This document shows, in pieces, positions 1 through 6,205 of a stretch of 11,215 nucleotides of DNA. The stretch's first letter is position 1; each line of letters starts with the position of its first letter. Source of the stretch: an uncultured Opitutales bacterium (lineage in GTDB: Bacteria; Verrucomicrobiota; Verrucomicrobiia; Opitutales; Intestinicryptomonadaceae); NCBI GenBank assembly GCA_900552245.1, contig URYY01000067.1, positions 1-11,215 of the forward strand, in the 5' to 3' direction. The notes below the pieces were generated by a model, which saw only the letters and a list, made by a program, of their open reading frames with translations, had not been told where the DNA came from and made no database searches. Made by a program: the position numbers and the translations under genes.

Positions 1-148
1 TGCAAATCATCTAGTGCAAAATAGTAAACTATCGGGCATTGGGTTTAAGATGACGGAAGTTCATAGAGGGAAAGTCTAAATATATATTTTTTAACAGATA
101 AAAAATGTCTTGAAAAAGGGCGGAAGCTTGTAAAGACTTGTTCGGATT
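1..148. other. Upstream region of the DUF475 gene, no gene called
   Basis: This is the left edge of the window. A short open frame on the plus strand (2-79, ending in TAA) could be the tail of a truncated upstream gene, but about 25 codons are too few to support a call. From about 78 to 107 the sequence is AT-rich, and a promoter could lie there. I found no -35/-10 pair with good spacing and no ribosome binding site close to the ATG at 149. Confidence 0.4.
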
Positions 149-1192
149 ATGCTAAAACATTTTCTGTGGTCTTTTGTTGCTGTTGTAATAGGACTTGGCT
201 GCGCGTTCTGGCGCGGCGAGGTTGTCCACGATTCCGGCTTTGCCTTTCTAATTACCGCCTTTTGCATATCGCTTTTAGAAGTTGCGATATCTTTCGACAA
301 CGCCGTCGTAAATGCCGAAAAGCTTGAGCATATGAGCCACAAGTGGCAGGAGCGCTTCCTGACTTGGGGTATATTGATAGCGGTTTTCGGAATGCGCTTC
401 CTCTTCCCCATACTTGTAGTATCTATATTTGCCGGTCTGCCCTTCTTTAAAGTTATAGACGTAGCGCTGGTAAAACCGGACGAATACGTGGCTTATCTGC
501 ACGATGCAAATGCCGGAATAGTATCGTTTGGAGGAATGTTTTTAATGATGCTATTTTTAAAGTTTTTCATAGACAAAAAGAAGGATGTGGACTGGATTTG
601 GTTTATAGAAAGACCGCTAAAGGTTCTGGCAAAAATAAAGTTCTCTCACGAGATAATAGGTCTTGCGGCGCTTTTAATACTTGTTGTAAACCTTCCGCAG
701 GAAGAGATGAAGATGTGCGCGATTTCGGGGATATCGGGCATACTCTTATTCTTAGTTATAGATACGGTTGCCCACAGGCTTGAAAAGCGCCACCACAATA
801 CCTCAAGCGCGGTTGCGCTGACGGGAAAGGCGGGCTTGATGGCCTTTTTGTATTTGGAGCTTATAGATGCGTCGTTTTCGTTGGACGGAGTCTTGGGAGC
901 CTTTGCGTTTACAAAAGACGTTGTAGTAATCGTCGTAGGGCTTGGCATCGGAGCGATGTTCGTGCGCTCCATAACGCTTGCGCTCGTGGAGCACAAGACG
1001 CTCGATAAATTTAGATTTCTCACAAACGGAGCCTACTGGGCTATAGGTGCGCTGTCGGTAATAATGCTGCATTCGGCGATAGAAGAAGTTCCCGAGGCTG
1101 TGGCGGCGTCGCTTAGCATAGTGTTTATATTGCTATCGATAATCTCCTCTCTGCTTTACAACAAAAAGCAGGCAAAATCTGTAGCCAAATAA
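149..1192 (+). CDS. DUF475 family (TerC-like) integral membrane protein
   Basis: This 347-residue polytopic inner-membrane protein belongs to the DUF475 family, which is related to TerC. What is visible: a hydrophobic N-terminal helix, about eight hydrophobic segments, and two internally similar acidic motifs inside membrane segments, SFDNAVVNA at residues 48-56 and SFSLDGVLG at 242-250. These resemble the 'S-x-D-N' and 'S-x-D-x' repeats of TerC-type proteins, whose Asp residues are thought to line a metal-ion path. The C-terminus is short, basic and probably cytoplasmic. Length is normal for the family. The ATG at 149 has no recognisable Shine-Dalgarno. Isoleucine is written ATA in 26 of 32 cases. 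The gene lies 49 bp ahead of glyA on the same strand and may be cotranscribed with it, though no functional link is obvious. The family is confident. The role (metal or tellurite-type resistance, or Mn export) is unproven for DUF475. Confidence 0.88.
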   Translation: MLKHFLWSFVAVVIGLGCAFWRGEVVHDSGFAFLITAFCISLLEVAISFDNAVVNAEKLEHMSHKWQERFLTWGILIAVFGMRFLFPILVVSIFAGLPFFKVIDVALVKPDEYVAYLHDANAGIVSFGGMFLMMLFLKFFIDKKKDVDWIWFIERPLKVLAKIKFSHEIIGLAALLILVVNLPQEEMKMCAISGISGILLFLVIDTVAHRLEKRHHNTSSAVALTGKAGLMAFLYLELIDASFSLDGVLGAFAFTKDVVVIVVGLGIGAMFVRSITLALVEHKTLDKFRFLTNGAYWAIGALSVIMLHSAIEEVPEAVAASLSIVFILLSIISSLLYNKKQAKSVAK

Positions 1193-1241
1193 GAGCAATA
1201 TTTTAATTGACAAAATTTACACCCTAAAAAAACTTACAAGC

Positions 1242-2501
1242 ATGAATAAGGTTATATCCTCACTGCCCTTAAAAGAACTAGACCCGGAGGTTTTCGACGC
1301 AATACAGAAGGAAACCAACCGTCAGCAAACACACTTGGAGCTAATAGCTTCCGAAAACTTCACCCTGCCCGCCATAATGGAGGCAATGGGTTCTACTTTG
1401 ACAAACAAGTATGCTGAGGGCTATCCGGGCAAGCGCTACTACGGCGGTTGCGAATTTGTAGATATAGTTGAGAATTTGGCGATAGAAAGGGCAAAGAAGC
1501 TCTTTGGCGCAGAACATGCAAACGTTCAGCCCCACTCAGGCTCACAGGCAAACATAGCCGTTTACACGGCGATATTAAAGCCCGGCGACAAAGTTCTCGC
1601 CATGTCGCTCGAGCACGGCGGTCACCTCACGCACGGACACCCTATGAATCTGTCCGGAATGCTCTACAACATAGTAAACTACGGAGTTGACGAAAAGACG
1701 GGCCGCATAGATTACGACAAGTTGGAAGAGGTAGCGATGGCGGAAAAGCCCAAGCTTTTGCTAGTTGGCGCAAGCGCCTATCCGCGCATCATAGATTTTA
1801 AGCGCTGCGGCGAGATTGCGCAAAAGTGCGGGGCTATACTTATGGCGGACATCGCCCACATTGCAGCTCTAGTTGCAGGTGGCGTTCATCCCAGCCCATT
1901 CCCCTTCTGCGACATTGTGACAACAACAACTCACAAGACACTCCGCGGTCCGCGCGGCGGCATTATAATGTGCAAGGAAAAGTACGCAAAGGCGATAAAT
2001 TCCTCAGTATTCCCCGGCAATCAAGGCGGGCCTTTGATGCACGTTATAGCGGCAAAGGCTGTCTGCTTGGGCGAAGCTTTGAAAGATTCCTTCAAGGACT
2101 ACGCAGCCCAGATTGTTAAAAATGCGGCAGCACTTGCAGAGGAACTCAAGAAGCGCGGGCAGAGTCTAGTTTCGGGAGGCACCGACAACCACTTAATGCT
2201 CATAGATCTGAGGATAGCAAACCCGGATCTCACGGGCAAGGCGGCTCAGGCGGCACTCGACAAGGCGAACATCACGACGAACAAAAACACCATTCCCGGC
2301 GAGACTCGCTCTCCGTTCCAAGCAAGCGGAATAAGGCTTGGAACAGCAGCTGTAACATCACGCGGCATGACGGAAAAGGAAATGGCAAAGATTGCAGAAG
2401 CCATAGACTTAGTTCTGAAGAATCCCGAAAGCGAAGAGGAAATCCAGAAAGCTAAGAATATAGCGCTGGAGCTTTGCAGGCAGTTCCCATTGCCCTACTA
2501 A
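1242..2501 (+). CDS. glyA: Serine hydroxymethyltransferase
   Basis: This cytoplasmic PLP enzyme converts serine and tetrahydrofolate to glycine and 5,10-methylene-THF, the main source of one-carbon units. Its 419 residues match the usual bacterial length of about 415-420. Recognisable blocks are LIASENF near residue 34, NKYAEGYPGKRYYGG around 55-69, VQPHSGSQAN around 95-104, DIAHIAALVAGG around 203-214 and the PLP-lysine motif TTTTHKTLRGPRGG with Lys232. The C-terminus ends in the typical LC-x-x-FP form. The 'DMAHIAGLVA' motif of most homologues reads DIAHIAALVA here, a mild substitution. The ATG at 1242 fits family N-termini, although the 49-bp gap after the DUF475 gene holds no Shine-Dalgarno. 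The gap contains a perfect TTGACA at 1207-1212 without a convincing -10, so readthrough from upstream and an own promoter both remain possible. A strong terminator follows directly. Confidence 0.98.
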   Translation: MNKVISSLPLKELDPEVFDAIQKETNRQQTHLELIASENFTLPAIMEAMGSTLTNKYAEGYPGKRYYGGCEFVDIVENLAIERAKKLFGAEHANVQPHSGSQANIAVYTAILKPGDKVLAMSLEHGGHLTHGHPMNLSGMLYNIVNYGVDEKTGRIDYDKLEEVAMAEKPKLLLVGASAYPRIIDFKRCGEIAQKCGAILMADIAHIAALVAGGVHPSPFPFCDIVTTTTHKTLRGPRGGIIMCKEKYAKAINSSVFPGNQGGPLMHVIAAKAVCLGEALKDSFKDYAAQIVKNAAALAEELKKRGQSLVSGGTDNHLMLIDLRIANPDLTGKAAQAALDKANITTNKNTIPGETRSPFQASGIRLGTAAVTSRGMTEKEMAKIAEAIDLVLKNPESEEEIQKAKNIALELCRQFPLPY

Positions 2502-2520
2502 TTTTCGGCGAACCTTTGAA

Positions 2521-2552
2521 GGCCGCGGGGTAAAACTCCGCGGCCTTTTTTT
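2521..2552 (+). terminator. Intrinsic terminator after glyA
   Basis: An 8-bp perfect GC stem (2521-2528 with 2538-2545) has a loop of about 9 bases that can close further by one G-C and one G-U pair. It is followed by seven T residues (2546-2552). It starts 19 bp after the glyA stop and should end the DUF475/glyA transcript. Confidence 0.93.
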
Positions 2553-2770
2553 ATGGGAAGCGCAAGGCTTAGTTTAAATTCGGCCTCATGTAATGCGCTT
2601 ATAATTTTAGTACCCTCGCGAATCCAGTTTTAGGCTTTAAGTTGAAAACTAGCAGATTAGTGCAAGCGGAAGAAATACAACTTTACTATTAAGCCGCAGG
2701 TAAAATGGAATTCTCTAATCGGCAAAGCTTGGAATGCGGCGTTTGAATAATCATTTTTCAAAAAAAACGC

Positions 2771-2799
2771 TTGCAAAATTTGGCAAAATTACTGAATAT
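2771..2799 (+). promoter_or_regulatory. Candidate promoter A for the pseudopilin gene
   Basis: TTGCAA at 2771-2776 is followed, after 17 bp, by GAATAT at 2794-2799. The -35 is fair and the -10 is poor. The AT-rich context with an overlapping direct repeat is typical of a promoter region. The leader would be about 130 nt and would include the G/T-rich tract. Confidence 0.3.
2773..2790 (+). repeat. Direct repeat GCAAAATT, 10 bp apart
   Basis: GCAAAATT occurs at 2773-2780 and again at 2783-2790, with start-to-start spacing of 10 bp (about one helical turn). It overlaps promoter candidate A. It could be a paired regulator half-site, or a chance product of AT-rich DNA. Confidence 0.45.
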
Positions 2800-2852
2800 C
2801 TGCTCAGCTTTCAAAGGGGTGTGGCTTTGTTAGTGTTAGTTTCGGTTGAGGG

Positions 2853-2881
2853 TTGGTAAGACCTTCGCCAGAGATTATCCT
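2853..2881 (+). promoter_or_regulatory. Candidate promoter B for the pseudopilin gene
   Basis: TTGGTA (2853-2858), a 17-bp spacer and TATCCT (2876-2881) match the sigma-70 consensus at four of six positions each. The leader would be about 50 nt. It competes with candidate A, and the sequence alone does not decide between them. Confidence 0.3.
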
Positions 2882-2940
2882 AAGGAGCTAGCGCTCAGAC
2901 TTTAATAACTAATCTTATTTACAACATCACAAAGGAAAAC

Positions 2941-3636
2941 ATGAATACAAGACAATCACGCAAGGCTTTCACATTGGTTGAATTGCTTATCGTTATCAGT
3001 ATCATCGCGGTTCTCGCTGGTTTGGTAATGCCTGCTATCTCGGGTGCGACAGTAGCCGCAAACAAGATGAAGGCCTCAAATCAGGCTAAGGCTATTGCCA
3101 CTGCATGGCAGTCCTACGCCAGAGGTGAGAGAAGCCGCAGTATCAACCGCGAAACTATCCATGAGTGGGCTTTCGTTTTGGCAGAGCAGGACGAGCTTAA
3201 CATCAACGACCCATCTTTCTGGATTCTTGAATTCGACCCCATTGTATCCGACAAGCTCGGCACTGGTGCAACGATGCCCACAAATATCGGCGATAAGATC
3301 GGCACAACATGGAAGATAAGCGAAGAATTCAAGGCCTTCCCCTTGAGCTGGGAAGTTGCAAATGCAGTTTCCGCAAACGCCCCGGGCTCATCGCCCTTGC
3401 TTTGGACTCGCGGTCTTAAGCCCATGGGAACTTGGGACAAGTACGAGGGCGTATTTGCCGACCAGGGCGGCCACATTGCGTTTGTCGATATGTCTGTAAG
3501 GTGGTTTAAGGCCTTGCGTTCAGAGGAAACCCCGAAGGGCGAACTCAAGGTTTACGGCGAAACTCGCCCGACTGCCGACATAGGCCAGGCAATCCGCGGC
3601 GGCTCAAAGAATATCTTGAAGAGCCAGCTTGAATAG
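2941..3636 (+). CDS. Prepilin-type (pseudopilin-like) secreted/pilus protein
   Basis: This 231-residue protein starts with a type IV prepilin leader: a short basic segment (MNTRQSRKA), a cleavage point between Ala9 and Phe10, then FTLVELLIVIS. Glu14 is the conserved mature Glu+5, and a hydrophobic helix runs to about residue 33. A prepilin peptidase would cut and N-methylate Phe10, and the helix would assemble into a pseudopilus or pilus, or stay in the inner membrane. Ala rather than Gly at -1 is tolerated and is common in the PVC group. The C-terminal half has WTRGLKP (155-161), GTWD (163-166), GGHIAFVD (176-183) and VRWF (186-189), which recall the GG/H...DG-type ending of planctomycete and verrucomicrobial pseudopilins. 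The start is fixed by AAAGGA four bases before the ATG. Isoleucine is ATC in 12 of 18 cases, unlike neighbouring genes, which suggests high expression. The gene stands alone between two terminators. No secretion or pilus machinery genes lie nearby. A paralogue lies at 8764-9474. Confidence 0.9.
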   Translation: MNTRQSRKAFTLVELLIVISIIAVLAGLVMPAISGATVAANKMKASNQAKAIATAWQSYARGERSRSINRETIHEWAFVLAEQDELNINDPSFWILEFDPIVSDKLGTGATMPTNIGDKIGTTWKISEEFKAFPLSWEVANAVSANAPGSSPLLWTRGLKPMGTWDKYEGVFADQGGHIAFVDMSVRWFKALRSEETPKGELKVYGETRPTADIGQAIRGGSKNILKSQLE

Positions 3637-3648
3637 TTTATTTCGCAG

Positions 3649-3687
3649 AAAAAAAAGACCACTTCAAAGAAGTGGTCTTTTTTTTTT
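3649..3687 (+). terminator. Intrinsic terminator after the pseudopilin gene
   Basis: A perfect 9-bp stem (3657-3665 with 3669-3677) with an AAA loop is followed by ten T residues (3678-3687) and preceded by eight A residues, so the stem can extend as A-U pairs. It begins 12 bp after the stop codon and is one of the strongest terminators in the window. This fits a heavily transcribed single gene. Confidence 0.95.
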
Positions 3688-3764
3688 GCATTCAAATTGC
3701 AATATTTAAAAAATATGCTCGCCAAAATATTTGTAGGCATTAGATAGTAGCGAAAAAATTTAAT

Positions 3765-4487
3765 ATGGCAAAAATCTCAAACAAATTGAAATGGTGTAAA
3801 ATTCGCCTCGGCAACGACCTAAACTGGTGGGTGACCGAAACCAGCGACAAGGTAAACTGGGATTCCGACGGACTTAGCGTGATAGACCCCAAGCAGGCCT
3901 CGCACATGTTGGAAACGCTGCAAGGGCTCAAGGAATACGGCTTGCAGGATAGCATAGTGGAAAACGCTTTCTTTACATTTGCGATAGATTCCAGAAATAA
4001 AAGCGATGTAAAAATAACCTACGTGCCTGCCTCGGTATTTGACGACGAGCAGTACTTTTTACTACCGAATAACTTGGATGACGAGAGCTCTCCGTACGCG
4101 GAATTTCTGGACCACATAACATCTCTTCAAGTCAAGATGCTAAACGATTGCTTCAAATTTGAAGAGAAGCTCACGATAGAGGACCTTGAGGACGAGATTA
4201 GGGAGAAGTACCACAACGACTACATGGAGGGCAAGGCCATACATGTATTCACGGAGGTAATGGACATATTGGAATACGTCCCCGCAGGCTACTCGCTGGA
4301 AGATGAAGATGAAGACTTTGACAAATCTAAGTCTGAAGAAGATGATTACGACGATATAGACGATTTGCCCAGCGAAGAGGAAAATCTCGAAGAAGACGAA
4401 ACTATGCACTGGGACGATGACGACGAAAGCGAGGATTTTGGCGATTACAAAGACGACGAATTCAGGGACGACGACGAAAATTACTGA
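3765..4487 (+). CDS. Unrecognised protein with a highly acidic C-terminal tail
   Basis: I do not recognise a family for this 240-residue protein. It has no signal peptide or membrane segment and is probably cytoplasmic. Residues 1-177 look like a folded domain. They begin with a basic, Trp-containing stretch (KLKWCKIRLGNDLNWW, about 7-22) and contain several aromatic beta-like segments and a charged helical region near 135-170. Residues 178-240 are an extreme acidic tail, with 37 Asp/Glu in 63 positions and only four Lys/Arg, almost certainly disordered. Such tails occur in chaperones, RNA/DNA-binding modulators and nucleic-acid mimics, but nothing here identifies the role. The ATG at 3765 lacks a Shine-Dalgarno and follows an A/T-rich leader. 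The reading frame is clean and uses codons like the surrounding genes, so it is very likely a real gene. It lies between two terminators and so is probably monocistronic. Confidence 0.8.
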   Translation: MAKISNKLKWCKIRLGNDLNWWVTETSDKVNWDSDGLSVIDPKQASHMLETLQGLKEYGLQDSIVENAFFTFAIDSRNKSDVKITYVPASVFDDEQYFLLPNNLDDESSPYAEFLDHITSLQVKMLNDCFKFEEKLTIEDLEDEIREKYHNDYMEGKAIHVFTEVMDILEYVPAGYSLEDEDEDFDKSKSEEDDYDDIDDLPSEEENLEEDETMHWDDDDESEDFGDYKDDEFRDDDENY

Positions 4488-4518
4488 GTTTTAATTCTTG
4501 GAATTTTTAATTTCCCAC

Positions 4519-4553
4519 AAAAAAAACGCGCGCAAATGCAGCGCGTTTTTTTT
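4519..4553. terminator. Bidirectional terminator between the acidic-tail gene and aroE
   Basis: A 7-bp stem (4525-4531 with 4541-4547) encloses a 9-base loop that can partly pair. It has eight A residues on the left (4519-4526) and eight T residues on the right (4546-4553). It can therefore end the plus-strand gene stopping at 4487 and the minus-strand operon stopping at 4599. Confidence 0.9.
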
Positions 4554-4598
4554 GCTATTCAAAGCTAAAGCAGTTGCGGGCTAGATAGAGGCCATAAA

Positions 4599-5525
4599 TC
4601 AATCTAAGAGAGCCTTTAACATTACCCCCCCAATAGTTTCTATGTCGGCACCCGTCCAAAAATTGAGAGATAAAGCCCCCTGCCACGCCAGCATTGGCAA
4701 GCCAGAGCAAGCCTTAAACCCCGCCTTGCGCGCCGCATTTACAGAGGAAGTTTCGCCGCCCGATACGTAAGGCATATCGAAGAACACGCAATCTTTTGCA
4801 AGCTTTGAAAAATCCAAAATTGGCAAATCTGAGGGCTTAAGCCCAAGGGATGTGGCGTTTATCACTATTGATGAAGCTTTTATTTGTGATGCGTCGGACA
4901 AGGCCTGGGCGTCTAAGTTAGAGAGCTTCAAAGCTGCAATTAGCTCGCCCAATCTGCTCTGGGAGCGATTTGATATAGATATGCTTCTTGCGCCCTCCAA
5001 AGCCGCTTTGAATGCCGCAGCCCTAGCTGCTCCACCCGCTCCAAATATAACGACATCGCTATCTTTAAAGACGCGCCCGCTAAATTGAAAGATTGCCTTA
5101 GCAAGTCCAAAGCCGTCAGTATTTGTACCAAGCCAGCCCGACTCGGTTCTTATCAACGTATTGCAAGCGCCCGCCATTTCGGAAAATTTATCGAATTTAA
5201 TTTCCGATTTTTTTGCGCAGTCAAAAATCACCTGCTTATGGGGAATCGTAAGGTTTATCCCCCTAAAGCCAGCTTGGTGAAATTCAGGCAAGACATCGTT
5301 TAATTGCTCAGGGGCAACTTCAAACTTGTAGTAACGCCAGTTTTCAAATTCTGGGTTTCTCTCGGATATCCAATGCAAGGCCGCATTTTGCATCTTTGGA
5401 CTCTGCGAATGGGCGATGGGCTTGCCAAAAACTGCAAGCGGATTTTTGACCAAAGCGGCGGATTTTAAATCGGATGGAAAGAAAATTTTATCGTTAATAT
5501 TTTGCGCCATAATCCCGCTGCCCAT
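4599..5525 (-). CDS. aroE: Shikimate dehydrogenase
   Basis: This cytoplasmic enzyme reduces 3-dehydroshikimate to shikimate with NADPH, the fourth step of the chorismate pathway. Its 308 residues show the shikimate-binding SQSP motif (40-43), NLTIPHK with catalytic Lys97, NTDG with catalytic Asp137, the nucleotide-binding loop GAGGAA (162-167), NATS (223-226) and a C-terminal MLAWQGA with Gln282. It is somewhat longer than the usual 270-290 residues because of about 25 N-terminal residues ahead of the first strand. Two starts are possible: ATG at 5525 (given here; weak GGA ten bases upstream) or ATG at 5510 (303 residues; no well-placed ribosome site). Either overlaps the 3' end of the yggS-type gene, by 32 or 17 bp, so translation is probably coupled. 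It is the last gene of a three-gene operon that ends at the bidirectional terminator at 4519-4553. Confidence 0.95.
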   Translation of the reverse strand: MGSGIMAQNINDKIFFPSDLKSAALVKNPLAVFGKPIAHSQSPKMQNAALHWISERNPEFENWRYYKFEVAPEQLNDVLPEFHQAGFRGINLTIPHKQVIFDCAKKSEIKFDKFSEMAGACNTLIRTESGWLGTNTDGFGLAKAIFQFSGRVFKDSDVVIFGAGGAARAAAFKAALEGARSISISNRSQSRLGELIAALKLSNLDAQALSDASQIKASSIVINATSLGLKPSDLPILDFSKLAKDCVFFDMPYVSGGETSSVNAARKAGFKACSGLPMLAWQGALSLNFWTGADIETIGGVMLKALLD

Positions 5526-6201
5526 AGAGAAAAGTTCCGACCCTAACCAAGGTTGCGCCCTCCTCTACGGCGCACTCCAAATCGTGAGACATTCCCATGG
5601 AAAGCTCGCTTAGAGAAATTTTAAATTCATCTTGCAGAGAGTCTCGCAAAGTCCGCAGATTTGCAAATGTCTTGCGCGCCACAAGCAAATCGTCATCAAG
5701 GGGGGCAATCGTCATAAGCCCCTCAATTTTAAGATTTGCAAATTTTAAAACCTCGTCAAAGAGCGCCCTTGCATCGTCCAAGCTTGCTCCAAATTTTGCC
5801 GGATCAGCCCCCGCGTTTATCTGGAGTAAAATCCGCTGCTTCTTGCCAATTGCCGCAGCGTGAGAGTCTATTTTTTTTGCAAGGTGCACACTATCTACAG
5901 ATTCAATTCTAGAAAATAATTCCACCGCCCTCTTTGCCTTATTTGACTGCAAGTGCCCGATTAACTCCCACTGCAAATTGGAATCCACAAGCGGAATCTT
6001 AGACTCAGCCTCCTGAACCCTGTTTTCGCCAACAGCCCCCAAGCCCGCCTTCAATGCGTATAGCGCTGCATCTACGGGGTGATTTTTTGTGACGGGCAAA
6101 ATGCGGACCTCGGAAAAATCCCTCCCGCAAGAATCGCAAGCGCCCTTTATTCGGGCGCGCAATTTTTCGAGATTTAATGCAAACTGTTCGTAAGTTAACA
6201 T
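5494..6201 (-). CDS. YggS-family PLP-binding homeostasis protein
   Basis: This 235-residue single-domain TIM-barrel protein belongs to the YggS/PROSC family. The family binds pyridoxal 5'-phosphate without known catalysis and keeps free PLP and amino-acid pools balanced. Visible motifs are VTKNHP with the PLP-lysine at residue 39, GENRVQE (58-64), WELIGHLQSNKAK (78-90), GLMTI (161-165), and the phosphate-binding block SMGMSHDLECA (201-211) followed by RVGT and a C-terminal YG. Length is normal. The ATG at 6201 lies only 4 bp after the stop of the aminotransferase gene and has no Shine-Dalgarno, which points to coupling with it. It overlaps aroE downstream. A PLP carrier or buffer placed directly after a PLP-dependent enzyme is a sensible arrangement, but no specific interaction can be read from the sequence. 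Confidence 0.95.
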   Translation of the reverse strand: MLTYEQFALNLEKLRARIKGACDSCGRDFSEVRILPVTKNHPVDAALYALKAGLGAVGENRVQEAESKIPLVDSNLQWELIGHLQSNKAKRAVELFSRIESVDSVHLAKKIDSHAAAIGKKQRILLQINAGADPAKFGASLDDARALFDEVLKFANLKIEGLMTIAPLDDDLLVARKTFANLRTLRDSLQDEFKISLSELSMGMSHDLECAVEEGATLVRVGTFLYGQRDYGAKY

Positions 6202-6205
6202 CTAA

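Larger units (their letters stand above)
2553..2940. other. Gene-free stretch upstream of the pseudopilin gene
   Basis: These 388 bp between the glyA terminator and the pseudopilin start contain no convincing ORF, tRNA or known riboswitch that I can recognise. They contain an AT-rich segment with an 8-bp direct repeat (2773-2790), two weak promoter candidates, and a G/T-rich, C-poor tract at about 2814-2858. A small inverted repeat (GAGC-TAGC-GCTC) falls near 2886-2897. The length is generous for a single downstream gene and fits a regulated or long 5' leader. That is an inference. Confidence 0.5.

Noticed and set aside
2..79. Open frame at the left edge that could be the C-terminal end of an upstream gene
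   Set aside because: About 25 codons without a stop are expected by chance fairly often, and no family motif is visible.
1207..1238. Perfect TTGACA between the DUF475 gene and glyA as a glyA promoter
   Set aside because: No acceptable -10 hexamer lies 16-18 bp downstream, and the implied transcript start would fall at the glyA ATG.
3114..3548. 144-codon minus-strand open frame opposite the pseudopilin gene
   Set aside because: It is a shadow of the GC-biased codons of a well supported gene; it has no motif or ribosome site.
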